A stretch of DNA of 37,343 nt. Source: an uncultured Candidatus Poseidoniales archaeon. Lineage in GTDB: Archaea; Thermoplasmatota; Poseidoniia; Poseidoniales; Thalassarchaeaceae. Positions 1 to 9,617 of the stretch are shown in pieces. Within the stretch, counting starts at the first letter, position 1. Each line of letters begins with the position of its first letter. Below the pieces are notes generated by a model that made no database searches, was not told where the DNA came from, and worked only from the letters and a program-made list of their open reading frames with translations. The position numbers were made by a program, and so were the translations under genes. The DNA is taken from the NCBI GenBank assembly GCA_902573115.1, contig CACGIM010000009.1, positions 1 through 37,343 on the forward strand, read 5' to 3'.

Positions 1-31
1 CATACAGTTCGACAGGAAGTACAATTCATTC

Positions 32-1030
32 ATGAAATCGATAAAAGAGGCCATTGATGATTCCTCCTCCACACCAACAAGACTTGCTGAGCTCATGTCA
101 ATACACGAGTTTGCGATGCAACGTAGAGAAGCAGGGCTAGCAGAGGAAGAGGAGCGAGGGGCAGATGTAGAACCTACCGAGTCAGCCCCAGTGGTGCAGG
201 AGGAGACCAAGTCCAGACTGGAGAGGAGATTCAAGGTAGTCAGGCACCTAAAGGAAGACGGTGGGATGGCCGAGGTCTACCTTGCCCAAGATAACGAGAC
301 CGGAGAACAGGTGATCTGGAAGCAGGCAGCTCCGGACAGGAAGACAACCCTCTCAACGGTGAACACGGCATTGGAGAACGAAAGCGAGATGCTGCAGAAC
401 ATCGATCACCCAAGGGTTCCGAAGTTCATAGACGCTGGGAAGATCATCAATAACCACGACGAGCTAGTAAGCGTACTTGTCATGCAGTACATTGAGGGCA
501 ACAGCCTCAACCAAGAGATGAAGGCAATGGTCAATGCGGGACTACAGATGCCTTTTGATAGGATCTCCACCATACTGCTCCAGTTATGCGAGGCCCTAGA
601 ACACCTAGGTGATCTAGATCCTCCAGTATTCCACAGGGACGTCAAGCCCCACAACATCATGATGACTCCTTACGGAGGGGCCGTGCTGATCGACTTCGGT
701 CTCGCCAAGGGAGTCGATGCCGGCAAGGGGACTTCATTGTCCGGTGGCAACCACACCCCAGGTTGGGCACCTCCTGAGAGAGAGAACGGGGTGACAGGGC
801 CCACTACCGACGTGTATAGCCTCGGTCAGCTTTTGTGGCACATGCTCACCAACCAGCGCCCGGGGGTAATATCAGAGGAGGCGCGGCTGGAGAAGATGGA
901 GGAAATGGCGCATCCCGAGTGGCTAGGCGAGCTTGTCAATTACGCTACAGTACCTCATTCGCCGGATGAGCGTATACAGTCTGTCGCCGAATTTAGGGTC
1001 AGATTGGAGAACCAAGGTGAGTTGCCTTGA
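32..1030 (+). CDS. Eukaryotic-like Ser/Thr protein kinase (possibly 5'-truncated; frame is open to the window edge)
   Basis: ORF has kinase motifs: FHRDVKPHNIMM (catalytic loop), LIDFGLAKG (DFG), GWAPPERENG (APE-like), TDVYSLGQLLWHML. Codons from position 2 (IQFDRKYNSF-M...) have no stop, so the true start may lie upstream. Confidence 0.93.
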   Translation: MKSIKEAIDDSSSTPTRLAELMSIHEFAMQRREAGLAEEEERGADVEPTESAPVVQEETKSRLERRFKVVRHLKEDGGMAEVYLAQDNETGEQVIWKQAAPDRKTTLSTVNTALENESEMLQNIDHPRVPKFIDAGKIINNHDELVSVLVMQYIEGNSLNQEMKAMVNAGLQMPFDRISTILLQLCEALEHLGDLDPPVFHRDVKPHNIMMTPYGGAVLIDFGLAKGVDAGKGTSLSGGNHTPGWAPPERENGVTGPTTDVYSLGQLLWHMLTNQRPGVISEEARLEKMEEMAHPEWLGELVNYATVPHSPDERIQSVAEFRVRLENQGELP

Positions 1031-1809
1031 GCGAATCAAGCAGAGTCGACCTTTCGGGAGTAAATTGGGCTTTTGGTACCTCAGTGACCGGTAAGAGAGA
1101 CCGAGACGAGGACTTTGTTGCATGTAGCGAGTTCGGTGGTGTAAGGGTTGGCGTTCTATCTGATGGGATGGGAGGGGGAATATCTGGCGAGATGGCATCT
1201 GAGTTGGCCTCTAGAACCTTTATGCATGGAATCGGAGAAATAGTGGGGAAAGATTCCGATTTGTGGGAAGACGAAGAGAAGAGGCGTGAAGCCTACGCCG
1301 AGATTGTTGAGAAGTGCCACGATGTGGTTATTTCCATGGCAGGCGGACCAGGGTTGTCCGGGACAACCCTCACGGCCATAGTAGCGAGTCACAATAATGG
1401 AAATGTCGGTTTCGCCGATCTAATACACATAGGGGACTCGAGGTGCTACGAGATTTTCCCGGGGGGGCACAGGATAGCAACTCAAGACCATTCCATCACA
1501 GGTGATATGGTTCGTGCCGGTTATATCGAGATCCATGAGATAGAAGAGACTGCAGGTAGGAACACGCTTACTAAAAACATCGGGGACGAAAATAGATCCC
1601 AAGCGGATATCTCCAATTTGGAATTAGATCAGGAGTGCACCATACTGTTGTGTTGCGATGGGGTTTGGGGGCCCCTTCACACAGAGTCAGGATTTTTTGA
1701 GCCTGCAGACTTCTATTCACAGGATTCCGCCAATGAGATCGTTGCTAAAGCCATTGAGAGAGGGAGCACCGACAACTGCAGCGTTTTGATTCTACGACTT
1801 TTTGCTTGA
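1027..1809 (+). CDS. PP2C/PPM-family Ser/Thr protein phosphatase
   Basis: KRDRDEDF, VLSDGMGGGISGEMAS, LIHIGDSRCYEI, LLCCDGVWG, DNCSVLIL motifs. Overlaps the kinase stop by 4 bp. Confidence 0.93.
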   Translation: MSESSRVDLSGVNWAFGTSVTGKRDRDEDFVACSEFGGVRVGVLSDGMGGGISGEMASELASRTFMHGIGEIVGKDSDLWEDEEKRREAYAEIVEKCHDVVISMAGGPGLSGTTLTAIVASHNNGNVGFADLIHIGDSRCYEIFPGGHRIATQDHSITGDMVRAGYIEIHEIEETAGRNTLTKNIGDENRSQADISNLELDQECTILLCCDGVWGPLHTESGFFEPADFYSQDSANEIVAKAIERGSTDNCSVLILRLFA

Positions 1810-1842
1810 AGACTTGAAATACGTTTAACGGGCTGGAGTGTT

Positions 1843-3477
1843 ATGTTCTCCTCCCGCCAAGTCGATTGGAAGCGCGGCACATCAGCAATAGCATGCTACT
1901 ACTCTATGGAATCCTTGCCCAAGGATCTGAAGGGAAAAGTGGAGCTAGATCCTGCAACCGACTCGGCAATGTTATACTCTTCCAAGACAACCATCTGGCC
2001 CAAGAACAAGGAGCTGGACCTGGGCAAGTCCAGCGTTAGAAAAGAATACAGCTCTGTTCTATTCTGGAGAAGTGGGTCGCTTGAAATTCAGGTTCCAGTG
2101 AACTATCGCCCTTCCCCAACCTCCGCGGTCCTAAGAGGTGTAATGAAAATGGAGCTGAGGGTGGACGGGGACCTTGGAGCGTCAAAGCTAGTCGAGGGTT
2201 TCTTTACCTCTAAGCCAGATGTTTCGGAGTTGGATTCTGGCTCTTTATCCGCCTTCGTCAAGGATACGGTAAGAGGTCGTGTTGGATCGATGCTTGAGGG
2301 CCTCGATGAGTCGAATCTCAGGGACCAAACGTCGAGTCAGTCCGCAAACCATCAAGCCCAAGAGATGTTAAGCTCCATTCTGGAGACTACCGGGATCTCT
2401 GTCGGTGGCCTAAACATCAGTTGGAAAAAGACAGGAGGGGAGAAGCTCGGGCAGAAGAGGGCCACCCTGGATAGGAGGAGGGACGTGATGGACGCTAAGA
2501 TTGAGGAGGATGCTCTGGAAAGGATGCGGAAATCGGGCAATATGGAGCAGCTCGAGAAGCACAGAGCCGAAACAATTGCCTCAGAGTTCCTTGAGGAGGA
2601 TAGAGCACGAAGGGACACTGCCAAGCTGAGAAGGAAATCAGAAGTTGAAGAGGCCGAGCAGGAGATGGAGCTTAGGAAGGCGGTGCATGAAGGACAGTCG
2701 AAACTGGCAGACGTAGAGTGGGGCGAGAAGGCTGAGAATCTCAAGCATAAGGGTAAGATCGGCAGAGAAATGGATGAGCTGGAGCTTACTAGGGCCAGGA
2801 TAGAAATGGAGCTGGCTAGGAAACAAGCCGAATCCGAGTTGGATGAAGGCTCCAAGGACAAGGACGTAGATCGGATCGTCAGGGCTGCATTGGCCCTTCA
2901 AGGAGGGAACCTGAAGGAGGAGACGATAGTAGAATTACTGAAGCCGGAGGGAGAAGGCGGTAGGTCTTACGATTTCTCAGATGTGATCAATCAGGACATT
3001 CATGAAGACCTAGATCAGGGCCTTTACACCGCAACTGAGATAGACGGTTTTATTTCCGAGCTGGAAAGGATGACCAAGAACCCGGGAAACAGCAAGGAAA
3101 GGCTGTCAGACATCTGGGCAGGATTGGGGGTTTTCCAAAGGCATAGGGGGAACAAGGGGGGATCGATGGACGAAGCTATCTCCAACTCACTCAGGCTGAA
3201 TGGTGGCAACCCGATAGCGATGAAGTGCAGGATGGACTACCTCTGGAATAGGCACCCACAACAGTTTCTTCCCGGGAAGTTGGAGAGGTTTGGGGACCAG
3301 TTGATGGAGATAGAGTCCCTACTGGAAGGCCTGCTAGCGCATGACGCGGTTAGTGATTCTGACAAATCAGACATGTCTGAGAAGCACAGAAAGTGCCTCA
3401 GAGCCCTAACTAGAGACCCGGAAGATGGAGTCAAATGGAAATCGAAGCTCGAGTCTTCCTACGGCCTGGAGATCTGA
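1843..3477 (+). CDS. SPFH-like N-terminal domain plus long charged coiled coil, function unknown
   Basis: 544-aa ORF. The N-terminal half looks SPFH-like (SLSAFVKDTVRGRVGSML...EMLSSILETTGISVGGLNISW), followed by a long Glu/Lys/Arg heptad-rich region. Domain call by eye. Confidence 0.6.
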   Translation: MFSSRQVDWKRGTSAIACYYSMESLPKDLKGKVELDPATDSAMLYSSKTTIWPKNKELDLGKSSVRKEYSSVLFWRSGSLEIQVPVNYRPSPTSAVLRGVMKMELRVDGDLGASKLVEGFFTSKPDVSELDSGSLSAFVKDTVRGRVGSMLEGLDESNLRDQTSSQSANHQAQEMLSSILETTGISVGGLNISWKKTGGEKLGQKRATLDRRRDVMDAKIEEDALERMRKSGNMEQLEKHRAETIASEFLEEDRARRDTAKLRRKSEVEEAEQEMELRKAVHEGQSKLADVEWGEKAENLKHKGKIGREMDELELTRARIEMELARKQAESELDEGSKDKDVDRIVRAALALQGGNLKEETIVELLKPEGEGGRSYDFSDVINQDIHEDLDQGLYTATEIDGFISELERMTKNPGNSKERLSDIWAGLGVFQRHRGNKGGSMDEAISNSLRLNGGNPIAMKCRMDYLWNRHPQQFLPGKLERFGDQLMEIESLLEGLLAHDAVSDSDKSDMSEKHRKCLRALTRDPEDGVKWKSKLESSYGLEI

Positions 3478-3491
3478 AGGGATTGAGCGAT

Positions 3492-4232
3492 ATGGCATTC
3501 GTGGACATCGACGGATTCATCAGGAGTCAGTTGCTAAATCTCGCCATTGCAGTCATCTTCGGTCTTGGCGTGGGATTGATCGAGGACGTTCCAATCGACC
3601 TAGTACCTGATGCTCTAATCTTCGGTCTAGCAATCGCGATGGTAATCCAGGAGGCTGCACTTGTCCAGAGGACCGGTGTCTTGGGGGGCAGGTACGAGAA
3701 GGAGATGAGGGAATACACCGAGAGAATGCTGAGCTTCTTCGATAGCAAGTCCTTCTGGCTCTTTGGAATTCTTGCAATCTTCTTCGTCTTGGGTATGATC
3801 CCTCTTATCCTCTCAGAGAGGGAGCTTGATGCAATCTCGGTAGCTAGGATATTCTGTGTGGCCGTGATAATCACCCTTGGGGTCGACCCAATTCTAGGCA
3901 CGCTCCCGAAGAAAGACGGCACTGCCACTATAGGGGCACTCGTGATCTATGCATTGGTTTTCCACTCCGGCCTGAGTGGTTATCCGGACCTGGCGATTCA
4001 ACTCAACTCCTACCTTGGGTCATTCTCAGCGGTCACTTGCTCTTCCATTGTCCTAATCTACCTAGTCCTGTCAACCAGATGGGCATACATCAGGAACCTG
4101 TGCTATGGCATGGCCGATGGTTGGGTCGAGTTCGCCCTCTACATAGGAATCCCGCTGCTGATAATCCTCCAGCCGGAGATTCCAGAGTTCCTCGAGCTGG
4201 TATACAAGATCTACATCGGCTCTGCGGGCTAG
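3492..4232 (+). CDS. Multi-pass membrane protein, unknown function
   Basis: ORF 3435-4232; ATG at 3492 preferred because 3435 overlaps the upstream CDS. Several hydrophobic segments (LLNLAIAVIFGLGVGLI, FWLFGILAIFFVLGMIPLIL, IARIFCVAVIITLGV...). Confidence 0.75.
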   Translation: MAFVDIDGFIRSQLLNLAIAVIFGLGVGLIEDVPIDLVPDALIFGLAIAMVIQEAALVQRTGVLGGRYEKEMREYTERMLSFFDSKSFWLFGILAIFFVLGMIPLILSERELDAISVARIFCVAVIITLGVDPILGTLPKKDGTATIGALVIYALVFHSGLSGYPDLAIQLNSYLGSFSAVTCSSIVLIYLVLSTRWAYIRNLCYGMADGWVEFALYIGIPLLIILQPEIPEFLELVYKIYIGSAG

Positions 4233-4675
4233 ATATCTATTCCGAGCTCTTCGAAGGGGTTCACCTCGGCACTAAGCAGAGCGTCGAGCTCGTTGGTGGC
4301 GTTAACCGAGAACAGCCCGTAGTCTATGTCCTCTCTGAGGTCGCTGAGTAGGTCCGGGAACTCGAAACCCTCCATGGACATGACCTCCAGGAGCTGCTTC
4401 TCCAAGGCTGTGCTGACGTATGCGTTCAGAACTGGTTGGCTGGAGGCGAGCTCTAGCTTGAACGAGTTGAGGGCCTCCTTGGCCTTTTCCTCCTTGCCCC
4501 TGGACTGAAGCCTGTCTGCCTTGCGTGCGTAGTCCTTCGCATTTGCCAGTCTCGAGTCCATGATGCTTCTTTGCTCGGCGAATCTTACATCTATCTCCTG
4601 TTTCATCTTGTTCTGCTTCCTCGTGGAAAGCTTGACGTAGGACCTAATTCTGCTTCTGTTAAACCATGAAATCAC
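4229..4675 (-). CDS. Small coiled-coil protein, unknown
   Basis: 148-aa ORF, basic N-terminus, helical middle, acidic C-terminus; ATGA overlap with the upstream gene (4672-5154). Confidence 0.7.
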   Translation of the reverse strand: MISWFNRSRIRSYVKLSTRKQNKMKQEIDVRFAEQRSIMDSRLANAKDYARKADRLQSRGKEEKAKEALNSFKLELASSQPVLNAYVSTALEKQLLEVMSMEGFEFPDLLSDLREDIDYGLFSVNATNELDALLSAEVNPFEELGIDI

Positions 4676-5154
4676 CGATCCTCACCCCCCAAATGCCCAT
4701 CTAACTCCGATCTCAGGTCTCCTAGAATACCATCTAGGTTGGTCGATATTATCGACTCCTCAACTAGCTCGGAGAACTCGGATGCTGCGAGGTTGTCGAC
4801 CCTGCTAGGGTCATACTCTACGCCTGCCTTGACGTCCTGGATGAGCATCATCATCAGCCTGTGGTAGAACTGGTTGGACCTCATCACTGACAGAACGCTC
4901 TTGGCGATGAGTAGGTCAGCCTGAACATGCCTCATCTCCATTGCTGTCCCTAGCGCTCTGGGGACTGAAGAATCAAGTTCATTCGATGCCTTCTTTCTCA
5001 GCTTCGTCAGCTTCTTGTCGAGGGACTGGACCTCGCTGACCTTGCCCTCCTTGGCATTGCTGAATCTTGTCAGGTGCTGCTGGTGACCATATTCGAGGGA
5101 GTCTAGCTTGCTCTTTCTCATCTTCGCAAGCTTGTCATAGATGGGTCTTGCCAC
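4672..5154 (-). CDS. Small coiled-coil protein, unknown
   Basis: 160-aa ORF, basic helical N-terminus (MARPIYDKLAKMRKSKLDSLEYGH), acidic C-terminal LDGILGDLRSELD; same layout as the 4229-4675 product. Confidence 0.7.
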   Translation of the reverse strand: MARPIYDKLAKMRKSKLDSLEYGHQQHLTRFSNAKEGKVSEVQSLDKKLTKLRKKASNELDSSVPRALGTAMEMRHVQADLLIAKSVLSVMRSNQFYHRLMMMLIQDVKAGVEYDPSRVDNLAASEFSELVEESIISTNLDGILGDLRSELDGHLGGEDR

Positions 5155-5165
5155 GAGGATCCCGC

Positions 5166-5753
5166 CTACTCCTCGCTGTCCATAATGTCCGAGTTGTCTA
5201 TGTCCGTGACCCTAGGGAGGTTGTCCCTGACGTCCTCCAATTGGTCTCCTGTCGACCAGACTGGGCTCTGGACCAGCTGGTCTGGGGAAACGACTCTCTT
5301 GTTGGTGATCATCTGGAGCATCTTGACAGTCTCGTTGGTGTTGTCGATTGTCTGCTCGACTCTGATCTTCTCAGCGCTCATCCTGTCGATTATTCCCGTG
5401 GAGAGCTCAATCTCGGCAGTCACCCTCTGAAGCTCTTGACTGTGCTTGGCGTCCTCTCCCTGCTTGAGCTCCTTCTGTTGGCCGGTGAGCCTGGCCTTCT
5501 TGAGCTCGTTCTCCCTTATTTCGGCAGTAAGCTCCCCGATTCTCATTTCAGAGTCGGAGATCTTTGTGTTGTTCCTGTCTATCTCGGACTTCAGCTCTTT
5601 CTTGCTCCTGTTGAAGGCGTCCCTGTACTCTGCGGGTATGCCCTTCTCCCTGAGCCACCTGTCGTCGATTAGGTCGAATGTCTTCTTCCCGAATGGCCAC
5701 ATGAGCCCATGTGGGTGTGGAGCGTATTTGAAAATATCCTGAATAAAAGGCAT
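5166..5753 (-). CDS. Coiled-coil protein, unknown
   Basis: 195-aa ORF; an internal start at MWPFGKKTFDLIDDRWLREKG is possible. Long heptad-rich region. Confidence 0.68.
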   Translation of the reverse strand: MPFIQDIFKYAPHPHGLMWPFGKKTFDLIDDRWLREKGIPAEYRDAFNRSKKELKSEIDRNNTKISDSEMRIGELTAEIRENELKKARLTGQQKELKQGEDAKHSQELQRVTAEIELSTGIIDRMSAEKIRVEQTIDNTNETVKMLQMITNKRVVSPDQLVQSPVWSTGDQLEDVRDNLPRVTDIDNSDIMDSEE

Positions 5754-5773
5754 TTATGCCGTTTGGGGCAGGT

Positions 5774-6973
5774 TCAGTGCAGGAATCCCCACGAGTGCTC
5801 GGCATTTCCGTGCATCCACTCGTAATCCTCGAGAGTCCTCGATCCATCTGGGTCCCGGATTGTTATGCTTGTCACCTCAAATGGGTACTCGTTGTAAGTG
5901 AGGTGACTCACTAAGCCCCCTCTTGTGGGTTGGTCGAAGGTCCACCTAGCCCTGCTGTAGGCCCTTATTGAGAGGTCGACCATAGTGGATTCGTTCCACA
6001 CCCTTATCCTGAAGTCCGGCAGGAGGTTCCCATCTTCATCGAGTAGCCCTTCACCAGATTTTGAGAGCTCTACCTCGCAATGATCGAAGTCGTGGGTTGT
6101 GTCCCTTGCCCTATCATGGAATATCCCTGCTGCCTTCAACGGGACTCTAGTGGTGTCCCTGCCCCTCCAAGGGGCGTCATCCTTCACTGTGGAAAGGGGA
6201 GTTAGATGGGGTAGGAACCAGTCCAGGTATGATCCGTCATCGAAGTGCAGCATGCCCCAGAACCAAGGCACTGAGGGGGCCTGCACGGTGACCTTCTGGA
6301 AGTAGGCCGAGCCCTCGACCTCCTCACCGTCTATCTTCAGCTTCGATTTCATCCCCTGGACCCTCAGGATATCGTAGCCCATCCCCAAGGCGATCTCGTT
6401 GTTGCGGTATGTGAGCTCGCTGGGTGGGCCCCACCATGGCACGAGCTCGGCCTCGAACCTCGAGGGAGCCCCCCTTGCCTGTGCTTGTTTGTCGCTTGAA
6501 AGACTCATCCACATTGACTCGTTGCCGGGGGCCATGCCCATGGAAAGGTCCTCCCTGTCGAGAGGGATGACTGCCCCTGCCCCCTCTCCCTTGCCCTCGC
6601 CGGGCCAGAGGGGGTGTTGATCGCTCACAACGGCCATCCTGCACTCTCTCATCGTCAGTGGCTCGTGCATCCTCTCGCCATCGTACCACCAGGCGCAAAC
6701 CATCCCAGGAATCACGAATCCGCCGTGCTCGTCCTTGTGCATCCTGGAACCGGGCCTCCACCAGTGACCGCTCACCCTGATCGCCTCGGTCTCCTTGGTT
6801 GACCATAGTGTCATTAGTTGTCGAGACCTCATGGGGTTAGAAGGGTCTGGTACTAGGATTATCACCCAGTACCACCACCATGATAGTCGGTGAATTGCGG
6901 GCATCACATCGAGTTTCCAGAGGGATGAGAAATCTCCTCCGAATATCTTTGGTGAATCCTGTTCCGGCCTCAC
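5774..6973 (-). CDS. CrtC/AttH-like (lipocalin-like) protein, tentative
   Basis: ORF extends to 7159, but a GTG start at 6973 (VRPEQDSPKIFGG) overlaps the ABC permease stop (GTGA), implying coupling. Trp-rich HRLSWWWYW and WGMLHFDDGSYLDWFLP resemble CrtC/AttH-type motifs. Confidence 0.6.
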   Translation of the reverse strand: MRPEQDSPKIFGGDFSSLWKLDVMPAIHRLSWWWYWVIILVPDPSNPMRSRQLMTLWSTKETEAIRVSGHWWRPGSRMHKDEHGGFVIPGMVCAWWYDGERMHEPLTMRECRMAVVSDQHPLWPGEGKGEGAGAVIPLDREDLSMGMAPGNESMWMSLSSDKQAQARGAPSRFEAELVPWWGPPSELTYRNNEIALGMGYDILRVQGMKSKLKIDGEEVEGSAYFQKVTVQAPSVPWFWGMLHFDDGSYLDWFLPHLTPLSTVKDDAPWRGRDTTRVPLKAAGIFHDRARDTTHDFDHCEVELSKSGEGLLDEDGNLLPDFRIRVWNESTMVDLSIRAYSRARWTFDQPTRGGLVSHLTYNEYPFEVTSITIRDPDGSRTLEDYEWMHGNAEHSWGFLH

Positions 6974-8670
6974 ATTATCTCCCTCCTGTTGAAGACGGAC
7001 TTCCCAACGAAAACGAATGAAAAGGTGAACAATAGGAGGACAACGGTGCTTATCAGGAGTGAGACTGCGGCTGACTGAGTGCCTAGTGTGTGCACCGGGG
7101 GCTGCCAGAAGAACGAGAGGCCGGAGTAGATTCCGAAGGCCTCGTCTATGGCCGACCACTGTATGGTGTCAGGCCATGCCATCAGGACAACCGCATCTAT
7201 CATTTGCAAAGCCCAGTGGGACACCGAGACGCTGGAGACCGTCCAGTTTGGGTTGACTATGGAGAAGCTACCCATTGTGAACTCCCAGATCCCAAATAAA
7301 ATGCAGATGTATACTCCGTACTTTGGCGAAATAAGCCCCAGCGTGTTGAACAGAGACCCATAGGCGGCTAGAACAAGTGTTGTGGCGATCCCTATCCCCA
7401 ACCACACGGGAAGGTCGGAGAGCCGGATGATGCTGTCTCCGGGGCCGAGCACGGAGGCGACAATGCCGACCAGCAAAGCCAGTGCAATTACGTATGTTCC
7501 CGATACGGCTAGGTACCCCATCAGCCTGTATGCGATGAACTCTGACCTGTTGATGGGCTTGGATAGGAGAAGGTGGAGGGTCCCGTTCTCGGTTTCGTCT
7601 CTAACGAGGCCCAGAGACAGGAACAATGGGATAAATAGCCCCAGAAGGATGACGAAGGCCATCTTTCCGACTGCAATTACGAACATTCGGTGCCCTAGCT
7701 CTCCGGTGTACTCCTGCTCATCCAGGTCCTCGTCGACGTTGTAGTCAGCCGTTATCCCGATAACGACCCCATTCGACGTCCTCCAGATGACGTCGCAAAG
7801 TATGCCGTTGCCGTTCTCATCTACGAACTCTCCTCTTTCGGCGGCGGCGAGGCAGTCACCGTCATCGTCGAAGCCGTGACTTCCGGAAAGACGGTCCTCC
7901 GATGGGCAATCTCCTATTTGGCCGTCTAGATCTATGCAATCGATTCCATCCTCGTTGATGTACATCTCCTTTGGGTCCGGGGCCACGTAGAACTCCTCAG
8001 TCCAGTACCCCCATTGCAGGAAACCTCCCTCCAGTACTGTGTTTGTGCCCTCGCCTCTCCACTTACCTGCGGCATAGTATGTGTTTCTTCCATCCTCGTC
8101 GCCGTCACCCATGTCGCAAGCCTCGCCCCAGCTTATTCGATTGAGGACCCGGTCCAAGTCCCAGTCCGAGCAGTCTGTGAGCTGTGGCTCGCCGTTGTCA
8201 TCGGGCCTCCAGTTGATGTGGGAGTCCCACTGTTCGCCTGAGTAGTTGTAGTCTATCCAGGTGGCCTCGAAGAATGCCGCACCCTCCCAGCTCTTGTTCT
8301 CGTAGATTGTCCTGACTTGGTCATTGGCGTCTATGTAGCTCTCGGGAACGTACGCGCTGGAACCGGGGTACTCGCTCGCCCCGTTCCAGAAGTAGTCGCT
8401 CGTCCCGTACTTTTCCTCCTGTCCCCTGGGATATCCGTCACCGTCCTCGTCGACGCTGTCGCCGTCGTTGTCTATCGGCTCGAAGGACTCCCTGACTGAG
8501 TCGACGTAAAAGATCAGTAGCAGGGCCATGAGCATGATGCCCACCCCCAGTACGACCCATGTCGAGAGTCGGTGCCTGAGCTGCCTCACTGTGAGCTCGA
8601 TTATCGCTCCAGCCTTCCTGTCTAGTCGAGTCCAAACTGTCTCGGCGAGATCCCTGCCCTGTTTGTCCAT
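6970..8670 (-). CDS. ABC-2 type transporter permease with large extracytoplasmic Asp-rich region
   Basis: TM segment near N-terminus (VLGVGIMLMALLLIFYV), then DNDGDSVDEDGDG..., then ABC-2 type TMs with LVRDETENGTLHLLLSKPINRSEF. Confidence 0.85.
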   Translation of the reverse strand: MDKQGRDLAETVWTRLDRKAGAIIELTVRQLRHRLSTWVVLGVGIMLMALLLIFYVDSVRESFEPIDNDGDSVDEDGDGYPRGQEEKYGTSDYFWNGASEYPGSSAYVPESYIDANDQVRTIYENKSWEGAAFFEATWIDYNYSGEQWDSHINWRPDDNGEPQLTDCSDWDLDRVLNRISWGEACDMGDGDEDGRNTYYAAGKWRGEGTNTVLEGGFLQWGYWTEEFYVAPDPKEMYINEDGIDCIDLDGQIGDCPSEDRLSGSHGFDDDGDCLAAAERGEFVDENGNGILCDVIWRTSNGVVIGITADYNVDEDLDEQEYTGELGHRMFVIAVGKMAFVILLGLFIPLFLSLGLVRDETENGTLHLLLSKPINRSEFIAYRLMGYLAVSGTYVIALALLVGIVASVLGPGDSIIRLSDLPVWLGIGIATTLVLAAYGSLFNTLGLISPKYGVYICILFGIWEFTMGSFSIVNPNWTVSSVSVSHWALQMIDAVVLMAWPDTIQWSAIDEAFGIYSGLSFFWQPPVHTLGTQSAAVSLLISTVVLLLFTFSFVFVGKSVFNRREIM

Positions 8671-9617
8671 CAGCTTGCCTCCCTGATCAGGTAGCCCAGA
8701 AGCGACTCGAGGTTGTCATCTGGGTTCTCAATGCTAGTGATCTTCTGATTTGAGCTGACTACTATGGAAGGAAGTAAGGAGTGCGCTGCTGAGAGGTCGT
8801 TTGTCTGTATCTCTAGCTGCCCCTCAGAGGGGAACCTGACCCCGAAGACCGGATCTTGGGAAACGAAGAGTCCGGCCATGCTCCTAGGGTCCTCGCAGTT
8901 AATCAGGATTCGATGTGGGTGTTTGTCGAGCATGTCCCTTATTGCATGAAGGTTGCCAATCGCTAGAAGACGGCCATTGTGCAGAATCACAATCTGCTCT
9001 GTGATTCTCTCTATCTCCTCCAGAATATGGCTCGAAACCAATACTGTCTTCCCCTGCCTGCCAAGCTCCCTGATCACACTCATTATGCTGGTTCTAGCGA
9101 TCGGGTCGCAACCGTGAAGAGGCTCATCTAGAACGATCAGATCAGGGTCATGGACCAGGGCATGGGCTATCTTCACCCTCTGCCTCATGCCCTTGCTGTA
9201 CTTTCCTAGCTCCTTGTGCATCACGTCGGTGAGGCCAACGAATTCCAAGACGTGCTTTGACCGGTCAGTAGCCTCCTCCCTTGTCATTCCATGGAGCCTT
9301 GCCAGCGTCGTAACGAAATCCAAGGCAGTCATCCACTCGTAGAGCTTCTCAGACTCGCTGACGTATCCCACCCTACGATATGGCGAGGTGTTTGTCCATG
9401 GGTCTACACCGAACAGCCTCACTGAGCCCTGATTTGGCTTTATTCGACCCATCATCATCTTGAACAGAGTTGACTTTCCTGCTCCATTTGGGCCTAGTAT
9501 TCCTGTTACCCCGCCATCTATGGCAAGAGATACCTCGTTGATTCCGATGACTTGGCCGTACCATTTGGAGGCCTGGTCGATAAGCACTGCCGGCGGCTTC
9601 TGTTCGGCGATAGTCAC
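8670..9617 (-). CDS. ABC transporter ATP-binding protein
   Basis: Walker A GPNGAGKST, signature YSKGMRQRVKIAHAL, Walker B LIVLDEP, H-loop SSHILEE. Confidence 0.95.
   Translation of the reverse strand: MTIAEQKPPAVLIDQASKWYGQVIGINEVSLAIDGGVTGILGPNGAGKSTLFKMMMGRIKPNQGSVRLFGVDPWTNTSPYRRVGYVSESEKLYEWMTALDFVTTLARLHGMTREEATDRSKHVLEFVGLTDVMHKELGKYSKGMRQRVKIAHALVHDPDLIVLDEPLHGCDPIARTSIMSVIRELGRQGKTVLVSSHILEEIERITEQIVILHNGRLLAIGNLHAIRDMLDKHPHRILINCEDPRSMAGLFVSQDPVFGVRFPSEGQLEIQTNDLSAAHSLLPSIVVSSNQKITSIENPDDNLESLLGYLIREAS

Noticed and set aside
1459-1466. G-run in the PP2C gene as a possible frameshift site
   Set aside because: The reading frame is continuous through it and motifs on both sides are in the same frame.
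2352-2861. 169-aa minus-strand ORF, Ser/Leu-rich
   Set aside because: Antisense shadow of the charged coiled-coil region of the 1843-3477 CDS; Ser/Leu-rich composition is the expected complement of Glu/Lys-rich codons.
5067-5672. 201-aa plus-strand ORF
   Set aside because: Antisense to two coiled-coil CDSs that have operon-like spacing; no recognisable motifs.
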